Below are positions 16,614 to 25,444 of a stretch of DNA of 64,000 nucleotides, one piece after another (positions within the stretch are counted from its first letter, which is position 1; every line of letters begins with the position of its first letter). Location: assembly GCA_047345645.1 (NCBI GenBank), contig JBLEFH010000003.1. The stretch is one strand, 5' to 3'. The stretch is from JBLEFH01 sp047345645 (GTDB taxonomy: Bacteria; Pseudomonadota; Alphaproteobacteria; Rhodobacterales; Rhodobacteraceae). The notes under the pieces were generated by a model. That model made no database searches, had not been told where the DNA came from, and saw nothing but the letters and a program-made list of their open reading frames with translations. Position numbers and translations under genes: made by a program.

Positions 16614-17362
16614 GACCCTCCTCCAATCGCCGGGCTAAGGCGTAGCAAAATTTCGGTCGCGACAAAGGCGGCGATCACTTCGGGCCGCTTATCGCCATAG
16701 CCGGACGCGCCTATGGGACAGATCAGCGCGCTGTCATCCACCCCGGCCTCGCGGCACTGCCGGGCGAAAATCGCGCGTTTGGTCGCGGAGCCGATCATGC
16801 CGACATAGGGGAATCCCCGTTTCAGCGCCTCCATACCGATCAGGAAATCCAGGCCATGGTCGTGAGTGACGATGAGGATCGCGGCATCCTCGGGCGCGGT
16901 GTCGAGTTCAGCCTCCGGCAGCGGCGTCAGGCGCGTCTCGGCGCCGCCCTCATACCGCGCCATTTCCTCAGCGCGCGGGTCGATCAGGATCGGGGTCAGC
17001 GGCAGCGGCTCCAGCGTCCGCGCAACGGCCCGCCCGACATGACCCGCCCCGAAAATCAGCACCTGCGGCGAAACGGCGCGCGGCGCGTCTTCCGCCTCAC
17101 TTTGCACAAGGCTGACAGTCACACGTCCGCCGCAGCATTGCCCGATCTCGGGGCCAAGGCTGCGCGTGATCTCGCGCGCGGTCTCGCCGGAAAGGAGCAT
17201 GTCGCGCGCCGATTTGATCGCCTCGAATTCCAGCGCGCCGCCACCAATCGTGCCATCGATGCGGTCCGCGAAAACCAGCATCGCGGCGCCCTCCTCGCGC
17301 GGCGCGGAGCCGTCCACCTTGGCGAGCGTCACCTTGATCGCGCGCTGCGTCTCGTCAGCCAT
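16610..17362 (-). CDS. xdhC: Xanthine dehydrogenase accessory protein XdhC
   Basis: XdhC binds the molybdenum cofactor, supports its sulfuration and delivers it to XdhB. This 250-residue protein has the N-terminal XdhC/CoxI block (VDGSAPREEGAAMLVF, TIGGGALEFEAI and CCGGRV at 76-81, with the cofactor-associated cysteines) and a C-terminal Rossmann-like domain starting VLIFGAGHVGRAVARTL (GAGHVG at 105-110). The ending SGYGDKRPEVIAAFVATEIL is typical. It overlaps xdhB by eight bases and guaD by four. Confidence 0.93.
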   Translation of the reverse strand: MADETQRAIKVTLAKVDGSAPREEGAAMLVFADRIDGTIGGGALEFEAIKSARDMLLSGETAREITRSLGPEIGQCCGGRVTVSLVQSEAEDAPRAVSPQVLIFGAGHVGRAVARTLEPLPLTPILIDPRAEEMARYEGGAETRLTPLPEAELDTAPEDAAILIVTHDHGLDFLIGMEALKRGFPYVGMIGSATKRAIFARQCREAGVDDSALICPIGASGYGDKRPEVIAAFVATEILLRLSPAIGGGS

Positions 17363-19664
17363 TCTGCCCGCGCATCCGCTTCACCGCCATCAACACGCGC
17401 TCCGGCGTCGCGGGCGCATCGAGTTGCGGACATATCTTGTAATCCGCCTCGGACGCCACCGCCATGGAGAGCGCTTCCAGCACCGAACTTGCCAACATAA
17501 AGGGCGGCTCGCCCACGGCTTTCGAGCGCCGGATCGTCGGCTTGGGGTTCTCCGACCAATCCGCCAGCGCGATGTTCATCACGCGCGGTCGATCCGAGGC
17601 GAGCGGGATTTTATAGGTCGAGGGCGCATGTGTCTTAAGCTGCCCCTTGTCGTCCCAGACCAACTCCTCGGTCGTCAGCCAGCCCATCCCCTGAATGAAC
17701 CCGCCTTCGATCTGCCCGATATCGACGGCAGGGTTCAGCGAGCGGCCGCAATCATGGAGAATGTCCACTCGGTCCACATGATATTCGCCGGTCAGCGTGT
17801 CGATGGAGACCTCGCTCACCGCCGCGCCATAAGCGAAATAATAGAAGGGGTTGCCCTTCCCAGTGCTGCGATCCCAGTGAATGTCCGGCGTTTTATAGAA
17901 ACCGGTTGCCGAGAGGTGGATGCGCGCGAGATAGGCCGCTTCGATCACCTCCTCAAAGGGCAGAAGCTGGTTGCCGACACGCACATGGTTCGGCTCAAAC
18001 GCGATCTGGTCTTTCGGCACACCCCAGTGATCGGCGGCGAAGTCCTCCAGCCGCCCGCGCAGGGTGAGCGCCGCGTCCTGCGCCGCCATGCCGTTGAGAT
18101 CGGAGCCCGAGGACGCCGCCGTCGCCGAGGTGTTCGGCACCTTGCCCGTGGTCGTTGCCGTGATGCGGACGTGGTTCAGGTCCACCTGAAAACAGTCCGC
18201 CACGACCTGCGCGACCTTGGTGTTGAGGCCCTGCCCCATCTCGGTCCCGCCATGGTTCAAATGGATCGAGCCATCGCGATAAATATGGATGAGCGCGCCC
18301 GCCTGATTGTACCAGGTCGCCGTGAAGGAGATGCCGAATTTCACCGGCGTCAGCGCGATCCCTTTGCGGATCACGCCGCGCTTGTCGTTATGCGCAAACA
18401 CCGCCTTGCGCCGCGCCTGATAGTCGGAACTCTCCTCAAGCTGATCGACGATCCGGCCAATGATATTGTCCCGCACCGTCTGGTGATAGGGCGTCACATC
18501 GCCGTGCTGCCCGTAGAAATTGGCACGACGTATCTCCAGCGGGTCTTTGCCAAGTTTATAGCCGATTTCCTCGCAAATCCGCTCGGCCATAAGCAAGCCC
18601 TGAGGCCCGCCAAAGCCGCGAAACGCCGTGTTCGACACCGTGTTCGTTTTCATCGGGCGGGATTGCAGATGCACCGCCGGGTAGAAATACGCATTGTCTG
18701 CATGGAAGAGCGCGCGGTCGGTCACGGGGCCGGAGAGGTCCGCCGAGAAGCCGCAGCGCGCGGCAAGCTCGCCCTCCACCGCAAGGATGCGGCCCGTCTC
18801 GTTATAGCCGACGGTGTAGCGGTTGAGGAAATCATGGCGCTTGCCAGTGGCGGTCATATCGTCGTCGCGGTCGGGCCGGATCTTCACCGGAACACCATGC
18901 TTTTTCGCCGCGACGGCCGCCAGCGCCGCGAACAGGTTCGGCTGCGTTTCCTTGCCGCCAAAGCCGCCGCCCATCCGGCGCACTTCGATGGTCACGGCCC
19001 CGGTCGGCACGCCGAGAACATGGGCCACCATATGCTGCACTTCGGACGGGTGCTGGGTGGAGGAATAAACCTTCACCTCGTCATCCTCGCCCGGAATGGC
19101 GAAGGCGATATGGCCTTCGAGGTAGAAATGATCCTGCCCGCCGACACGCATTTCGCCGCTGAGCTGATGCGGTGCGTCCGCCAAGGCGGGCGCCACATCG
19201 CCGCGCTGAAGCGTGAGCGGCTCCGTTACATGCGGGCCGTCCTGCGCCAGCGCGTCGCCGACATCGGTGACATGGGGCAGCGGCTCATACTCGACCTTCG
19301 CCAGCTTCGCCGCCCGCCGTGCCGCATCGCGGCTTGTCGCAAGGACGCAGAAGATCGGTTGCCCCCAGAATTCGACCATGCCTTCGGCGAGAACCGGATC
19401 GTCATGTTTGCCGGTTGGCGAGACATCATTATGCCCCGGCATGTCCGCTCCAAGCAGCACATCGACCACGCCCGGCGCCGCGCGCACGGCGCTCAGATCC
19501 ATCGCCGCGATCTTCGCATGGGCCGCTTCAGAAAGGCCGAGGCAGGCGTGCAAGGTGCCATGCGGCTCGGGGATATCGTCGGTATATTCCGCGCCGCCGG
19601 TGACGTGTTTATGGCCGCTGTCATGGCGCTGCGGTTGGTGAACGCCCCCCTTGATCATGTTCAT
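17355..19664 (-). CDS. xdhB: Xanthine dehydrogenase, molybdopterin-binding subunit
   Basis: The 769-residue large subunit, which oxidises hypoxanthine and xanthine to urate. Visible cofactor and active-site elements are RRMGGGFGGKETQ near 230, TAFRGFGGPQG near 345, HLNHGGTEMGQGLNTK near 475 and the end block KAVGEPPFMLASSVLEAL near 720, whose Glu is the catalytic base of the family. The chosen ATG at 19664 overlaps the xdhA stop (ATGA); a second Met two codons on is an alternative. Length is normal for the split bacterial enzyme. Confidence 0.96.
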   Translation of the reverse strand: MNMIKGGVHQPQRHDSGHKHVTGGAEYTDDIPEPHGTLHACLGLSEAAHAKIAAMDLSAVRAAPGVVDVLLGADMPGHNDVSPTGKHDDPVLAEGMVEFWGQPIFCVLATSRDAARRAAKLAKVEYEPLPHVTDVGDALAQDGPHVTEPLTLQRGDVAPALADAPHQLSGEMRVGGQDHFYLEGHIAFAIPGEDDEVKVYSSTQHPSEVQHMVAHVLGVPTGAVTIEVRRMGGGFGGKETQPNLFAALAAVAAKKHGVPVKIRPDRDDDMTATGKRHDFLNRYTVGYNETGRILAVEGELAARCGFSADLSGPVTDRALFHADNAYFYPAVHLQSRPMKTNTVSNTAFRGFGGPQGLLMAERICEEIGYKLGKDPLEIRRANFYGQHGDVTPYHQTVRDNIIGRIVDQLEESSDYQARRKAVFAHNDKRGVIRKGIALTPVKFGISFTATWYNQAGALIHIYRDGSIHLNHGGTEMGQGLNTKVAQVVADCFQVDLNHVRITATTTGKVPNTSATAASSGSDLNGMAAQDAALTLRGRLEDFAADHWGVPKDQIAFEPNHVRVGNQLLPFEEVIEAAYLARIHLSATGFYKTPDIHWDRSTGKGNPFYYFAYGAAVSEVSIDTLTGEYHVDRVDILHDCGRSLNPAVDIGQIEGGFIQGMGWLTTEELVWDDKGQLKTHAPSTYKIPLASDRPRVMNIALADWSENPKPTIRRSKAVGEPPFMLASSVLEALSMAVASEADYKICPQLDAPATPERVLMAVKRMRGQNG

Positions 19665-21130
19665 TCTGCTGCCTCCCGGATGAGCCGCACGTCGCTGCCC
19701 CCTTGCTCCAGCCAGAACCGCATGAGCAGATTGGCGGCAACGTCGGCGCGGTATTCGGCGCTGGCGCGGTGGTCGGAAATCGGGTCGTAATCCTTGGCGA
19801 TCGCGTCCATCGCGGCGCGGACAGTATCCTCATGCCACGGCTGGCCTTTCAGCGCGGTTTCTGCGTGGCGCGCACGTTTCGGGGTCGCTGCCATACCGCC
19901 AAAAGCGATCCGCGCGGAAGTGATGGTGTCCCCCTCAACCTCCACGGTGATCGCCCCGCAGACCGACGAAATCTCCGACTCGCGCCGCTTGGAAATCTTG
20001 TAAGCGCCGCTTCGCGCGGTCTCATTCGGAAGCGGGATATGGATGGCCTCAACAAACTCGCCTTTGGCGCGGTCCTGCTTGCCATAATCGATGAAGAAAT
20101 CCTCCAGCGGGATCGTCCGCCGCGCATCGCCCTTGCGCAAGGTGAGCGTTGCGCCGAGCGCGATCAGCGTCGGCGGCGTGTCGCCAATCGGCGAGCCATT
20201 GGCGATGTTCCCGCCAACCGTGCCCATATTGCGCACCTGCCAGCCCGCGATCCGCGCCCAGAACGGGCCGAGATGCGGGAAATGCTCCGCCAAAAGCGCC
20301 TGACAATCAGTGTAGCTCGCGCCCGCGCCGAGAGTCAGTTTCCCGCCTGACACCTCCATCTGGCGCAAGTCATCAAGATGCGCGATGAAGATCGCGGGAG
20401 AAATATCCTTCAGGAATTTGGTGATCCAGAGGCCGACATCGGTGGCCCCGGCGACAATGGTCGCGTCCGGATGGGCTTCGTAAACAGCCGCGAAATCATC
20501 GACGGAGGCAGGCAAAATAGCCCGGTCGCCGTCCCGCTCAACTTCCACGCGCGCGCCGTCAGCCCAGTTATGAAGCTGCGCCGACACCGCCTCCCGCTGC
20601 GACTCCAGCCGCGCCGCGACGCCGCCCTCACGTGCCGCCTCCTGCGCGGCAGCAATGATCGGGCCGTAGCCGGTGCAGCGGCAGAGATTGCCTTGAAGCG
20701 CTTCCTCGATCTGGTCGACAGACGGGTCCGGCACGTTCATCAGAAGCGCGAAAAGCGTCACCACGATGCCCGGCGTGCAGAACCCGCATTGGCTGCCATG
20801 CAGCTTGACCATCGCCTCCTGCACCGGGTTGAGCGCGCCGCCCGGCTCCGCCAGATGCTCGACCGTGACCACGTGACAGCTATCGAGCGTCGGCAGCAGG
20901 CGGATGCAGGCATTCACCGGCTCATAGACCAGCGCGCCGCCCCGAAACTGCCCGACCAGCACCGTACAGGCCCCGCAATCGCCCTCGGCGCAGCCCTCTT
21001 TCGTGCCTTTCAACCGCCGCTCGATCCGCAAGAAATCCAGCAGCGTGTCACGGCTCGCGACCTCGCGCAGCGTGATTGGCTGGTCATTGAGAAGCAGGCG
21101 CATCTCGCGCCGCGTCTGCACATCGCTCAT
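19661..21130 (-). CDS. xdhA: Xanthine dehydrogenase, iron-sulfur and FAD subunit
   Basis: The 489-residue small subunit. A [2Fe-2S] ferredoxin-like domain has C47, C52 and C55 (EGCAEGDCGACTVL); a second cluster domain has QCGFCTPGIV and GNLCRCTGYGPI; an FAD domain (about 200-375) has ATDVGLWI and GTVGGNIANGSPIGD; a CO-dehydrogenase-type C-terminal domain follows. ATG at 21130 is preferred over an in-frame GTG one codon earlier because AGGGAG lies eight bases upstream. First gene of the xdhA-xdhB-xdhC-guaD operon, with a candidate LysR operator at 21218-21236. Confidence 0.95.
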   Translation of the reverse strand: MSDVQTRREMRLLLNDQPITLREVASRDTLLDFLRIERRLKGTKEGCAEGDCGACTVLVGQFRGGALVYEPVNACIRLLPTLDSCHVVTVEHLAEPGGALNPVQEAMVKLHGSQCGFCTPGIVVTLFALLMNVPDPSVDQIEEALQGNLCRCTGYGPIIAAAQEAAREGGVAARLESQREAVSAQLHNWADGARVEVERDGDRAILPASVDDFAAVYEAHPDATIVAGATDVGLWITKFLKDISPAIFIAHLDDLRQMEVSGGKLTLGAGASYTDCQALLAEHFPHLGPFWARIAGWQVRNMGTVGGNIANGSPIGDTPPTLIALGATLTLRKGDARRTIPLEDFFIDYGKQDRAKGEFVEAIHIPLPNETARSGAYKISKRRESEISSVCGAITVEVEGDTITSARIAFGGMAATPKRARHAETALKGQPWHEDTVRAAMDAIAKDYDPISDHRASAEYRADVAANLLMRFWLEQGGSDVRLIREAAE

Positions 21131-21217
21131 CACAATCTCCCTGTGGCCTTTTCGGCCTTTCTTCGCAGCTTACGCCCGCAAAGGCGCGACTGTAAGGGGC
21201 AAAACCGCAGGGAAGCT

Positions 21218-21236
21218 TTTCAAAAATTCTTTGAAA
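21218..21236. promoter_or_regulatory. Candidate operator of the purine regulon, copy 1 (xdhA / NCS2 permease)
   Basis: A dyad TTTCAA-N7-TTGAAA lies between the divergent xdhA (start 21130) and the NCS2 permease (start 21300). The same core TCAA-N7-TTGA with an AT-rich spacer recurs at 26894-26910 and 28284-28302, both also between divergent purine genes. The size and symmetry fit a LysR-family binding site; the regulator at 27338-28267 is the obvious candidate. Confidence 0.7.
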
Positions 21237-21263
21237 GTATTCCAGAAAAAGCGCACACAAACT

Positions 21264-21279
21264 AGTGTCATAAGACACT
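21264..21279. repeat. Inverted repeat upstream of the NCS2 purine permease
   Basis: Arms AGTGTC and GACACT surround ATAA, 21 bases before the ATG at 21300. It may be a second operator or a hairpin in the short leader. Confidence 0.5.
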
Positions 21280-21299
21280 GACAGCGGGGAACAATAAAA

Positions 21300-22604
21300 A
21301 TGTTGGAAAAATTCTTTAAACTGGAGGCGCACGGCACCACGCCGCGCACCGAGATCATCGCGGGGGTCACGACCTTCCTGACGATGGCCTATATCATCTT
21401 CGTCAACCCGGACATCCTGTCCACCACCGGTATGGATCGCGACGCGGTCTTTGTCGCAACCTGCCTGGCCGCTGCGCTCGGCTCGCTCATCATGGGTCTG
21501 CTCGCGAACTGGCCGATCGGGATGGCCCCCGGCATGGGCCTGAACGCCTTCTTTGCCTTCACCGTGGTTGGCGCCATGGGGTTCACATGGCAGCAGGCGC
21601 TCGGCGCGGTGTTTATCTCTGGTGTGATCTTCTTGCTGCTGACCGTCACGGGTGTCCGCCGCTGGTTGATCGCCGGGATTCCGTCCTCCATGCGCTATGC
21701 CATTGCCGCCGGTATCGGCCTCTTTCTGGCGCTCATCGCGCTGACCAGCGCCGGGATCGTTGTGGACAATCCGGCCACCTATCTGGCGCTTGGCGACATG
21801 ACGGCCACCGGTCCGCTTCTCGCGATCCTTGGCTTTTTCATCATCGCGGCACTCGCGGCGATGCGGGTGACTGGCGCGATCCTCATCGGCATCCTGATCA
21901 TCACCGCCATGTCGATCATCATAGGCGCAAGCGAGTTTGGCGGGATCCTCTCCATGCCGCCCTCCATGGCACCGACCTTCTTGCAACTCGACATCATGGG
22001 CGCGCTCAGTGCCGGGATCTTTCAGGTTGTGCTGGTCTTCGTGCTCGTCGAAGTCTTCGACGCGACCGGCACGCTGATCGGGGTTGCGAGCCGCGCCGGT
22101 CTTCTCGAAGGCGACAAGCCCGAGGACAATCCGCGCCTTGGTCGCGCCCTTCTGGCGGACAGCTCTGCGATCCTCGCAGGCTCCGCGCTAGGCACCTCCT
22201 CGACCACGGCTTATGTCGAAAGCGCCTCGGGCGTGCAGGCGGGCGGGCGTACGGGCCTGACCGCCGTCGTCGTCGCGGTCCTGTTCCTGCTGGCGCTCTT
22301 CTTCGCGCCGCTCGCAGGCTCGGTCCCGGCGGTCGCCACTGCTCCGGCACTGCTCTACGTCGCCTGTCTGATGATGCGCGAGCTGGTCAACGTCTCTTGG
22401 GACGATGTGACCGAAGCCACGCCCGCCGCGATCACGGCGCTGATGATGCCCTTCACCTATTCTATCGCGAATGGTCTGGCTTGCGGCTTCATCTCCTATG
22501 CGGTGATCAAGGCGCTCAGCGGTCAGGCGCGGGATGTGCATCCGGCGACATGGCTGGTGGCGGCGCTCTTCGTCATCCGCTTCGCCTTCTTCGGCGGCGA
22601 ATAA
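21300..22604 (+). CDS. NCS2-family purine permease, AzgA type (adenine/guanine/hypoxanthine)
   Basis: A 434-residue permease with about 12-14 membrane segments. It starts with the AzgA-type sequence FFKLEAHGTTPRTEIIAGVTTFLTMAYIIFVNP and has MAPGMGLNAFFAF and the signature GTSSTTAYVESASGVQAGGRTGLTA. Members of this branch (AzgA, GhxP/GhxQ, AdeP/AdeQ) import adenine, guanine or hypoxanthine by proton symport, which would feed GuaD and XdhAB. It is divergent from xdhA and converges on a second NCS2 permease gene with a terminator between them. Confidence 0.92.
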   Translation: MLEKFFKLEAHGTTPRTEIIAGVTTFLTMAYIIFVNPDILSTTGMDRDAVFVATCLAAALGSLIMGLLANWPIGMAPGMGLNAFFAFTVVGAMGFTWQQALGAVFISGVIFLLLTVTGVRRWLIAGIPSSMRYAIAAGIGLFLALIALTSAGIVVDNPATYLALGDMTATGPLLAILGFFIIAALAAMRVTGAILIGILIITAMSIIIGASEFGGILSMPPSMAPTFLQLDIMGALSAGIFQVVLVFVLVEVFDATGTLIGVASRAGLLEGDKPEDNPRLGRALLADSSAILAGSALGTSSTTAYVESASGVQAGGRTGLTAVVVAVLFLLALFFAPLAGSVPAVATAPALLYVACLMMRELVNVSWDDVTEATPAAITALMMPFTYSIANGLACGFISYAVIKALSGQARDVHPATWLVAALFVIRFAFFGGE

Positions 22605-22609
22605 ACCAA

Positions 22610-22639
22610 AAAAGGGGCGCCTTCGAGGGCGCCCCTTTT
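22610..22639. terminator. Bidirectional intrinsic terminator between two NCS2 permease genes
   Basis: A perfect 12-bp stem (22610-22621 with 22628-22639) has a TTCGAG loop, with AAAA at its left edge and TTTT at its right edge. It serves the gene ending at 22604 (+) and the one ending at 22666 (-). Confidence 0.9.
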
Positions 22640-22665
22640 CCCATCGGCCAGGCCGATTATTTCTC

Positions 22666-24063
22666 TTATTTCTTGCCCGACATGCCGCCCGACACCTCTT
22701 CGGTCGCCTCAGCAGGCAACTCATCCGGCAAGAGTAGGTTCAGGAAAATCGCGATGAAGGCTGCGGGCAGCAGGCCCGAGGTCATCAGCACCGCCGCCGT
22801 TTTCGGCAGATGCTGGACCGCGCCCGGCTCAAGCTGAAGCCCCAGCCCGACCGAAATCGCGATCCCGAAGATCACCATGTTCCGGCGGTTCCACTCCACA
22901 TCGGCGAGCATGGAGACGCCCGAGGCGACCACCATGCCGAACATCACGATCACGCCGCCGCCCAGCACTTCGATGGGCATGGTCGAGATCGCCGCGCCGA
23001 CCTTGGGCAGAAAGCCGCAGAGGATCAGGAAGACCGCGCCGATGGTCACAACCCAGCGGCTCATCACGCCGGTGATCGCGATCAGGCCGACATTCTGCGA
23101 GAAGGACGTGTTCGGAAGCGTGCCGAAGAACCCGGCCACAGCGCTGCCAAGACCGTCCGCCCAAGTGGCACCAGTGATTTCCTTATCCGTTGCTTCACGC
23201 TGTGCGCCCCCTTTACAGATCGCAGTCACATCGCCGACTGTCTCCACGGCGGAGACAAAGGCCAGCAGGCACATGCCGATGATCGCCGCCGGATCGATGC
23301 GGAACCCGAAAGGCAGCAGTTGCGGCGGCGCGACGACAGCGGCGTTGCCAACCGCGGAGAAATCCACCATGCCGAGGAAGAACGCGTAGATATAGCCCGC
23401 GATCAGGCCGATCAGGACCGCCGCGACGGACAGCATCCCCTTGGCGAAAAACTTCAGGCCAAGCGTGGTGAAGAGAACCACCAGCGCCACGGACCAGCTT
23501 TTCAGACTGCCATATTCGGGCGTCCCGATTTTCGGCACACCGCCCGCGGCATATTGGATGCCGACTTTGACGAGCGCGAGGCCGATCAGCGTCACGATCA
23601 GCCCGGTGACGAGCGGCGGGAGCGCAAAGCGGATTTTGCCGATCTGCGTGGCGAGGAAGGCGTGGAAGACCCCGCCAATGACGACCGCCGCCATCAGCCC
23701 GCCCATGGCCTCAGTGCCGCCGCCAGCGACGACCGGCACCATCACCGGGAGGAAGGCAAAGCTGGTGCCCTGCACGATCGGCAGACGCGCCCCGACCGGG
23801 CCGAACCCGATGGTCTGAAACAGCGTCGCGATCCCGGCAAAGAGCATTGACGCCTGGATCATGTAAATCAGCAGCGGGAAATCCGGGGAGCCCGAGCCGA
23901 AGCCAAAACCCGCCGCACCGGCGACGATAATGGCAGGGGTCACGTTGGAGACAAACATCGCCAGCACATGCTGGATGCCAAGCGGTACCGCCTTTGCCAG
24001 CGGCGGCATGTAGTCGGGATCTCGTAGCTGTTCGGGGGTTCCTATCGCGCTATCTGCGGCCAT
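22666..24063 (-). CDS. NCS2-family xanthine/uracil/urate permease
   Basis: A 465-residue permease of the PbuX/XanQ/UacT branch of NCS2. It begins with PPLAKAVPLGIQHVLAMFVSNVTPAIIVAGAAGFG and contains LFQTIGFGPVGARLPIVQGTSFAFLP, family hallmarks, and about 12-14 membrane helices. ATG at 24063 is preferred because GGAGAG lies upstream and because a longer in-frame start at 24105 would overlap allA by 37 bases. It is the last gene of puuE-allE-allA-permease; position suggests xanthine or urate as substrate. The C-terminus ends in a short charged tail (GGMSGKK). Confidence 0.92.
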   Translation of the reverse strand: MAADSAIGTPEQLRDPDYMPPLAKAVPLGIQHVLAMFVSNVTPAIIVAGAAGFGFGSGSPDFPLLIYMIQASMLFAGIATLFQTIGFGPVGARLPIVQGTSFAFLPVMVPVVAGGGTEAMGGLMAAVVIGGVFHAFLATQIGKIRFALPPLVTGLIVTLIGLALVKVGIQYAAGGVPKIGTPEYGSLKSWSVALVVLFTTLGLKFFAKGMLSVAAVLIGLIAGYIYAFFLGMVDFSAVGNAAVVAPPQLLPFGFRIDPAAIIGMCLLAFVSAVETVGDVTAICKGGAQREATDKEITGATWADGLGSAVAGFFGTLPNTSFSQNVGLIAITGVMSRWVVTIGAVFLILCGFLPKVGAAISTMPIEVLGGGVIVMFGMVVASGVSMLADVEWNRRNMVIFGIAISVGLGLQLEPGAVQHLPKTAAVLMTSGLLPAAFIAIFLNLLLPDELPAEATEEVSGGMSGKK

Positions 24064-24068
24064 ACTTC

Positions 24069-24581
24069 TTACTCTCCGTGTTGATTTGGAAGGGAAATCT
24101 GCCAAGGCGTTTCCATATTATATTCTTCCAGATTATTGCCGGGGCCGTCCCGGTCTATGACGAGGAAATCCGCCTCCTCATAGAGCGTCGTCAGAACCGC
24201 GTGCCACAGGCCGCGCGGGTAATTAAGGCCGATGCCGGGTGGCACCAGAAAGGGATGCGGCGTGCCGGGTTTGCCGCCGTCGTCATGCGCCACCACCGCG
24301 AGCCATGGATGCGGGCCGAGCGGCACGAAACACTGGCTGCCGAGCGGGTGGCGCTCCATCAGATCGAGCATGAGCGGCACCGTGTAAGGCCGCCCGTGGA
24401 AAATATTGATGACCGCCGTGCCTTCGCCGCTCAGTTCGACCGAGGCGAGCGCATGATGCCGGTCGCACATGCCGCGATTGATGACCTTTGAGGGCGCATC
24501 ACGGCGCTGAATGATCTCGCCAAATGGCGCGAAGCCCTCCGCGGTGAGGGGCTGGGCGACGAGGTGGCGAGACCGATCCAT
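24069..24581 (-). CDS. allA: Ureidoglycolate lyase
   Basis: A 170-residue cupin-fold enzyme that splits ureidoglycolate into glyoxylate and urea. It has RHLVAQPLTAEGFAPFGEII at the start, then HALASVELSGEGTAVINIFHGRP, MERHPLGSQCFVPLGPHPWLAVVA, GIGLNYPRGLWHAVLTTL and FLVIDRDGPGNNLEEY, which match AllA along its full length. It overlaps allE by one base (TGATG). Both products are used locally: urea by urease (8583-14194) and glyoxylate by malate synthase G (29611-31749). Confidence 0.93.
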   Translation of the reverse strand: MDRSRHLVAQPLTAEGFAPFGEIIQRRDAPSKVINRGMCDRHHALASVELSGEGTAVINIFHGRPYTVPLMLDLMERHPLGSQCFVPLGPHPWLAVVAHDDGGKPGTPHPFLVPPGIGLNYPRGLWHAVLTTLYEEADFLVIDRDGPGNNLEEYNMETPWQISLPNQHGE

Positions 24582-25444
24582 CAGCGCATCGTCCCCTGAA
24601 GCTGTCCGCTGATCGAGCCATCAAGCGGCGCGTGGCGGTTCACGTCTTTATAGAGCAGGTAGCGGAACGTCCCAGGTCCGCCCGCATAGCAGGCTTGCGG
24701 GCAGAAGGCGCGGAGCCACATAAAATCGCCCGGCCCGACCTCAACCCAGTCGCGATTGAGCCGATACACCGCCTTGCCCTGAAGCACGAAAAGCCCGTGT
24801 TCCATCACATGCGTCTCAGCAAAGGGGATCGAGCCGCCGGGTTTGAAGGTCACGATGGTCACATGCATGTCGTGGCGCAGATCGTCGGGATCGACAAAGC
24901 GCGTCGTCGCCCAAGCCCCTTCGGTCTCAGGCATCTCGGCGGGCGGAATGTCCTGCTCATGGACGGTGAAAAACTCCGGCTTGCCCTGCCCTGCACAGCT
25001 TTTGTAACGCTTGCGGATCCAGTGAAACACCGCCTTGCCCTCGCCCTCATTGCGCACGGCCCAGTCGGAGCCGGACGGCACATAGGCAAATCCGCCCTGC
25101 CGCAGGGTCGCGGTCTCCTCGCCGCAGCGCAGCGTGATTTCCCCCGCCGTGACGAACAGCGCCGCCTGCGCATCCTCGTCACTTTCCGGCAGATCGGACC
25201 CGCCGCCGGGCGAGAGTTCCACCACATATTGCGAGAAGGTTTCCGCAAATCCTGTGAGAGGGCGGGCCAGTACCCACATGCGCATCCCCTCCCAGTTCGG
25301 CAGGTAGCTCGCGACAATATCGCGCATCACAGAGGCCGGGATCACCGCATAGGCATTGGTAAACACCGCCGTGTCCGTGGTCAGCTGGTCCTGCCCCGGC
25401 AGACCGCAGAGCGGGCCACCAAAGGGTATGGGAGGAGTCGTCAT
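24581..25444 (-). CDS. allE: Bicupin of the (S)-ureidoglycine aminohydrolase family (AllE type)
   Basis: A 287-residue protein with two cupin domains. The N-terminal half (FTNAYAVIPASVMRDIVASYLPNWEG, then ITLRCGEETATLRQGGFAYVPSGSDWAVRN) and the C-terminal half (GSIPFAETHVMEHGLFVLQGKAVYRLNRDWVEVGPGDFMWLRAFCPQACYAGGPG) match AllE, which turns ureidoglycine into ureidoglycolate and ammonia and uses a manganese ion. The conserved metal ligands appear in EThVMEHG. Close homologues are often annotated as bifunctional allantoicases; that activity is not evident from sequence. It matters because no separate allantoate-hydrolysing gene lies in the cluster. It overlaps puuE by ATGA. Confidence 0.85.
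   Translation of the reverse strand: MTTPPIPFGGPLCGLPGQDQLTTDTAVFTNAYAVIPASVMRDIVASYLPNWEGMRMWVLARPLTGFAETFSQYVVELSPGGGSDLPESDEDAQAALFVTAGEITLRCGEETATLRQGGFAYVPSGSDWAVRNEGEGKAVFHWIRKRYKSCAGQGKPEFFTVHEQDIPPAEMPETEGAWATTRFVDPDDLRHDMHVTIVTFKPGGSIPFAETHVMEHGLFVLQGKAVYRLNRDWVEVGPGDFMWLRAFCPQACYAGGPGTFRYLLYKDVNRHAPLDGSISGQLQGTMR

Noticed and set aside
17166..19790. An 874-codon plus-strand open frame antisense to xdhB and xdhC
   Set aside because: xdhB and xdhC motifs on the minus strand are unmistakable; the antisense product has no recognisable motif.
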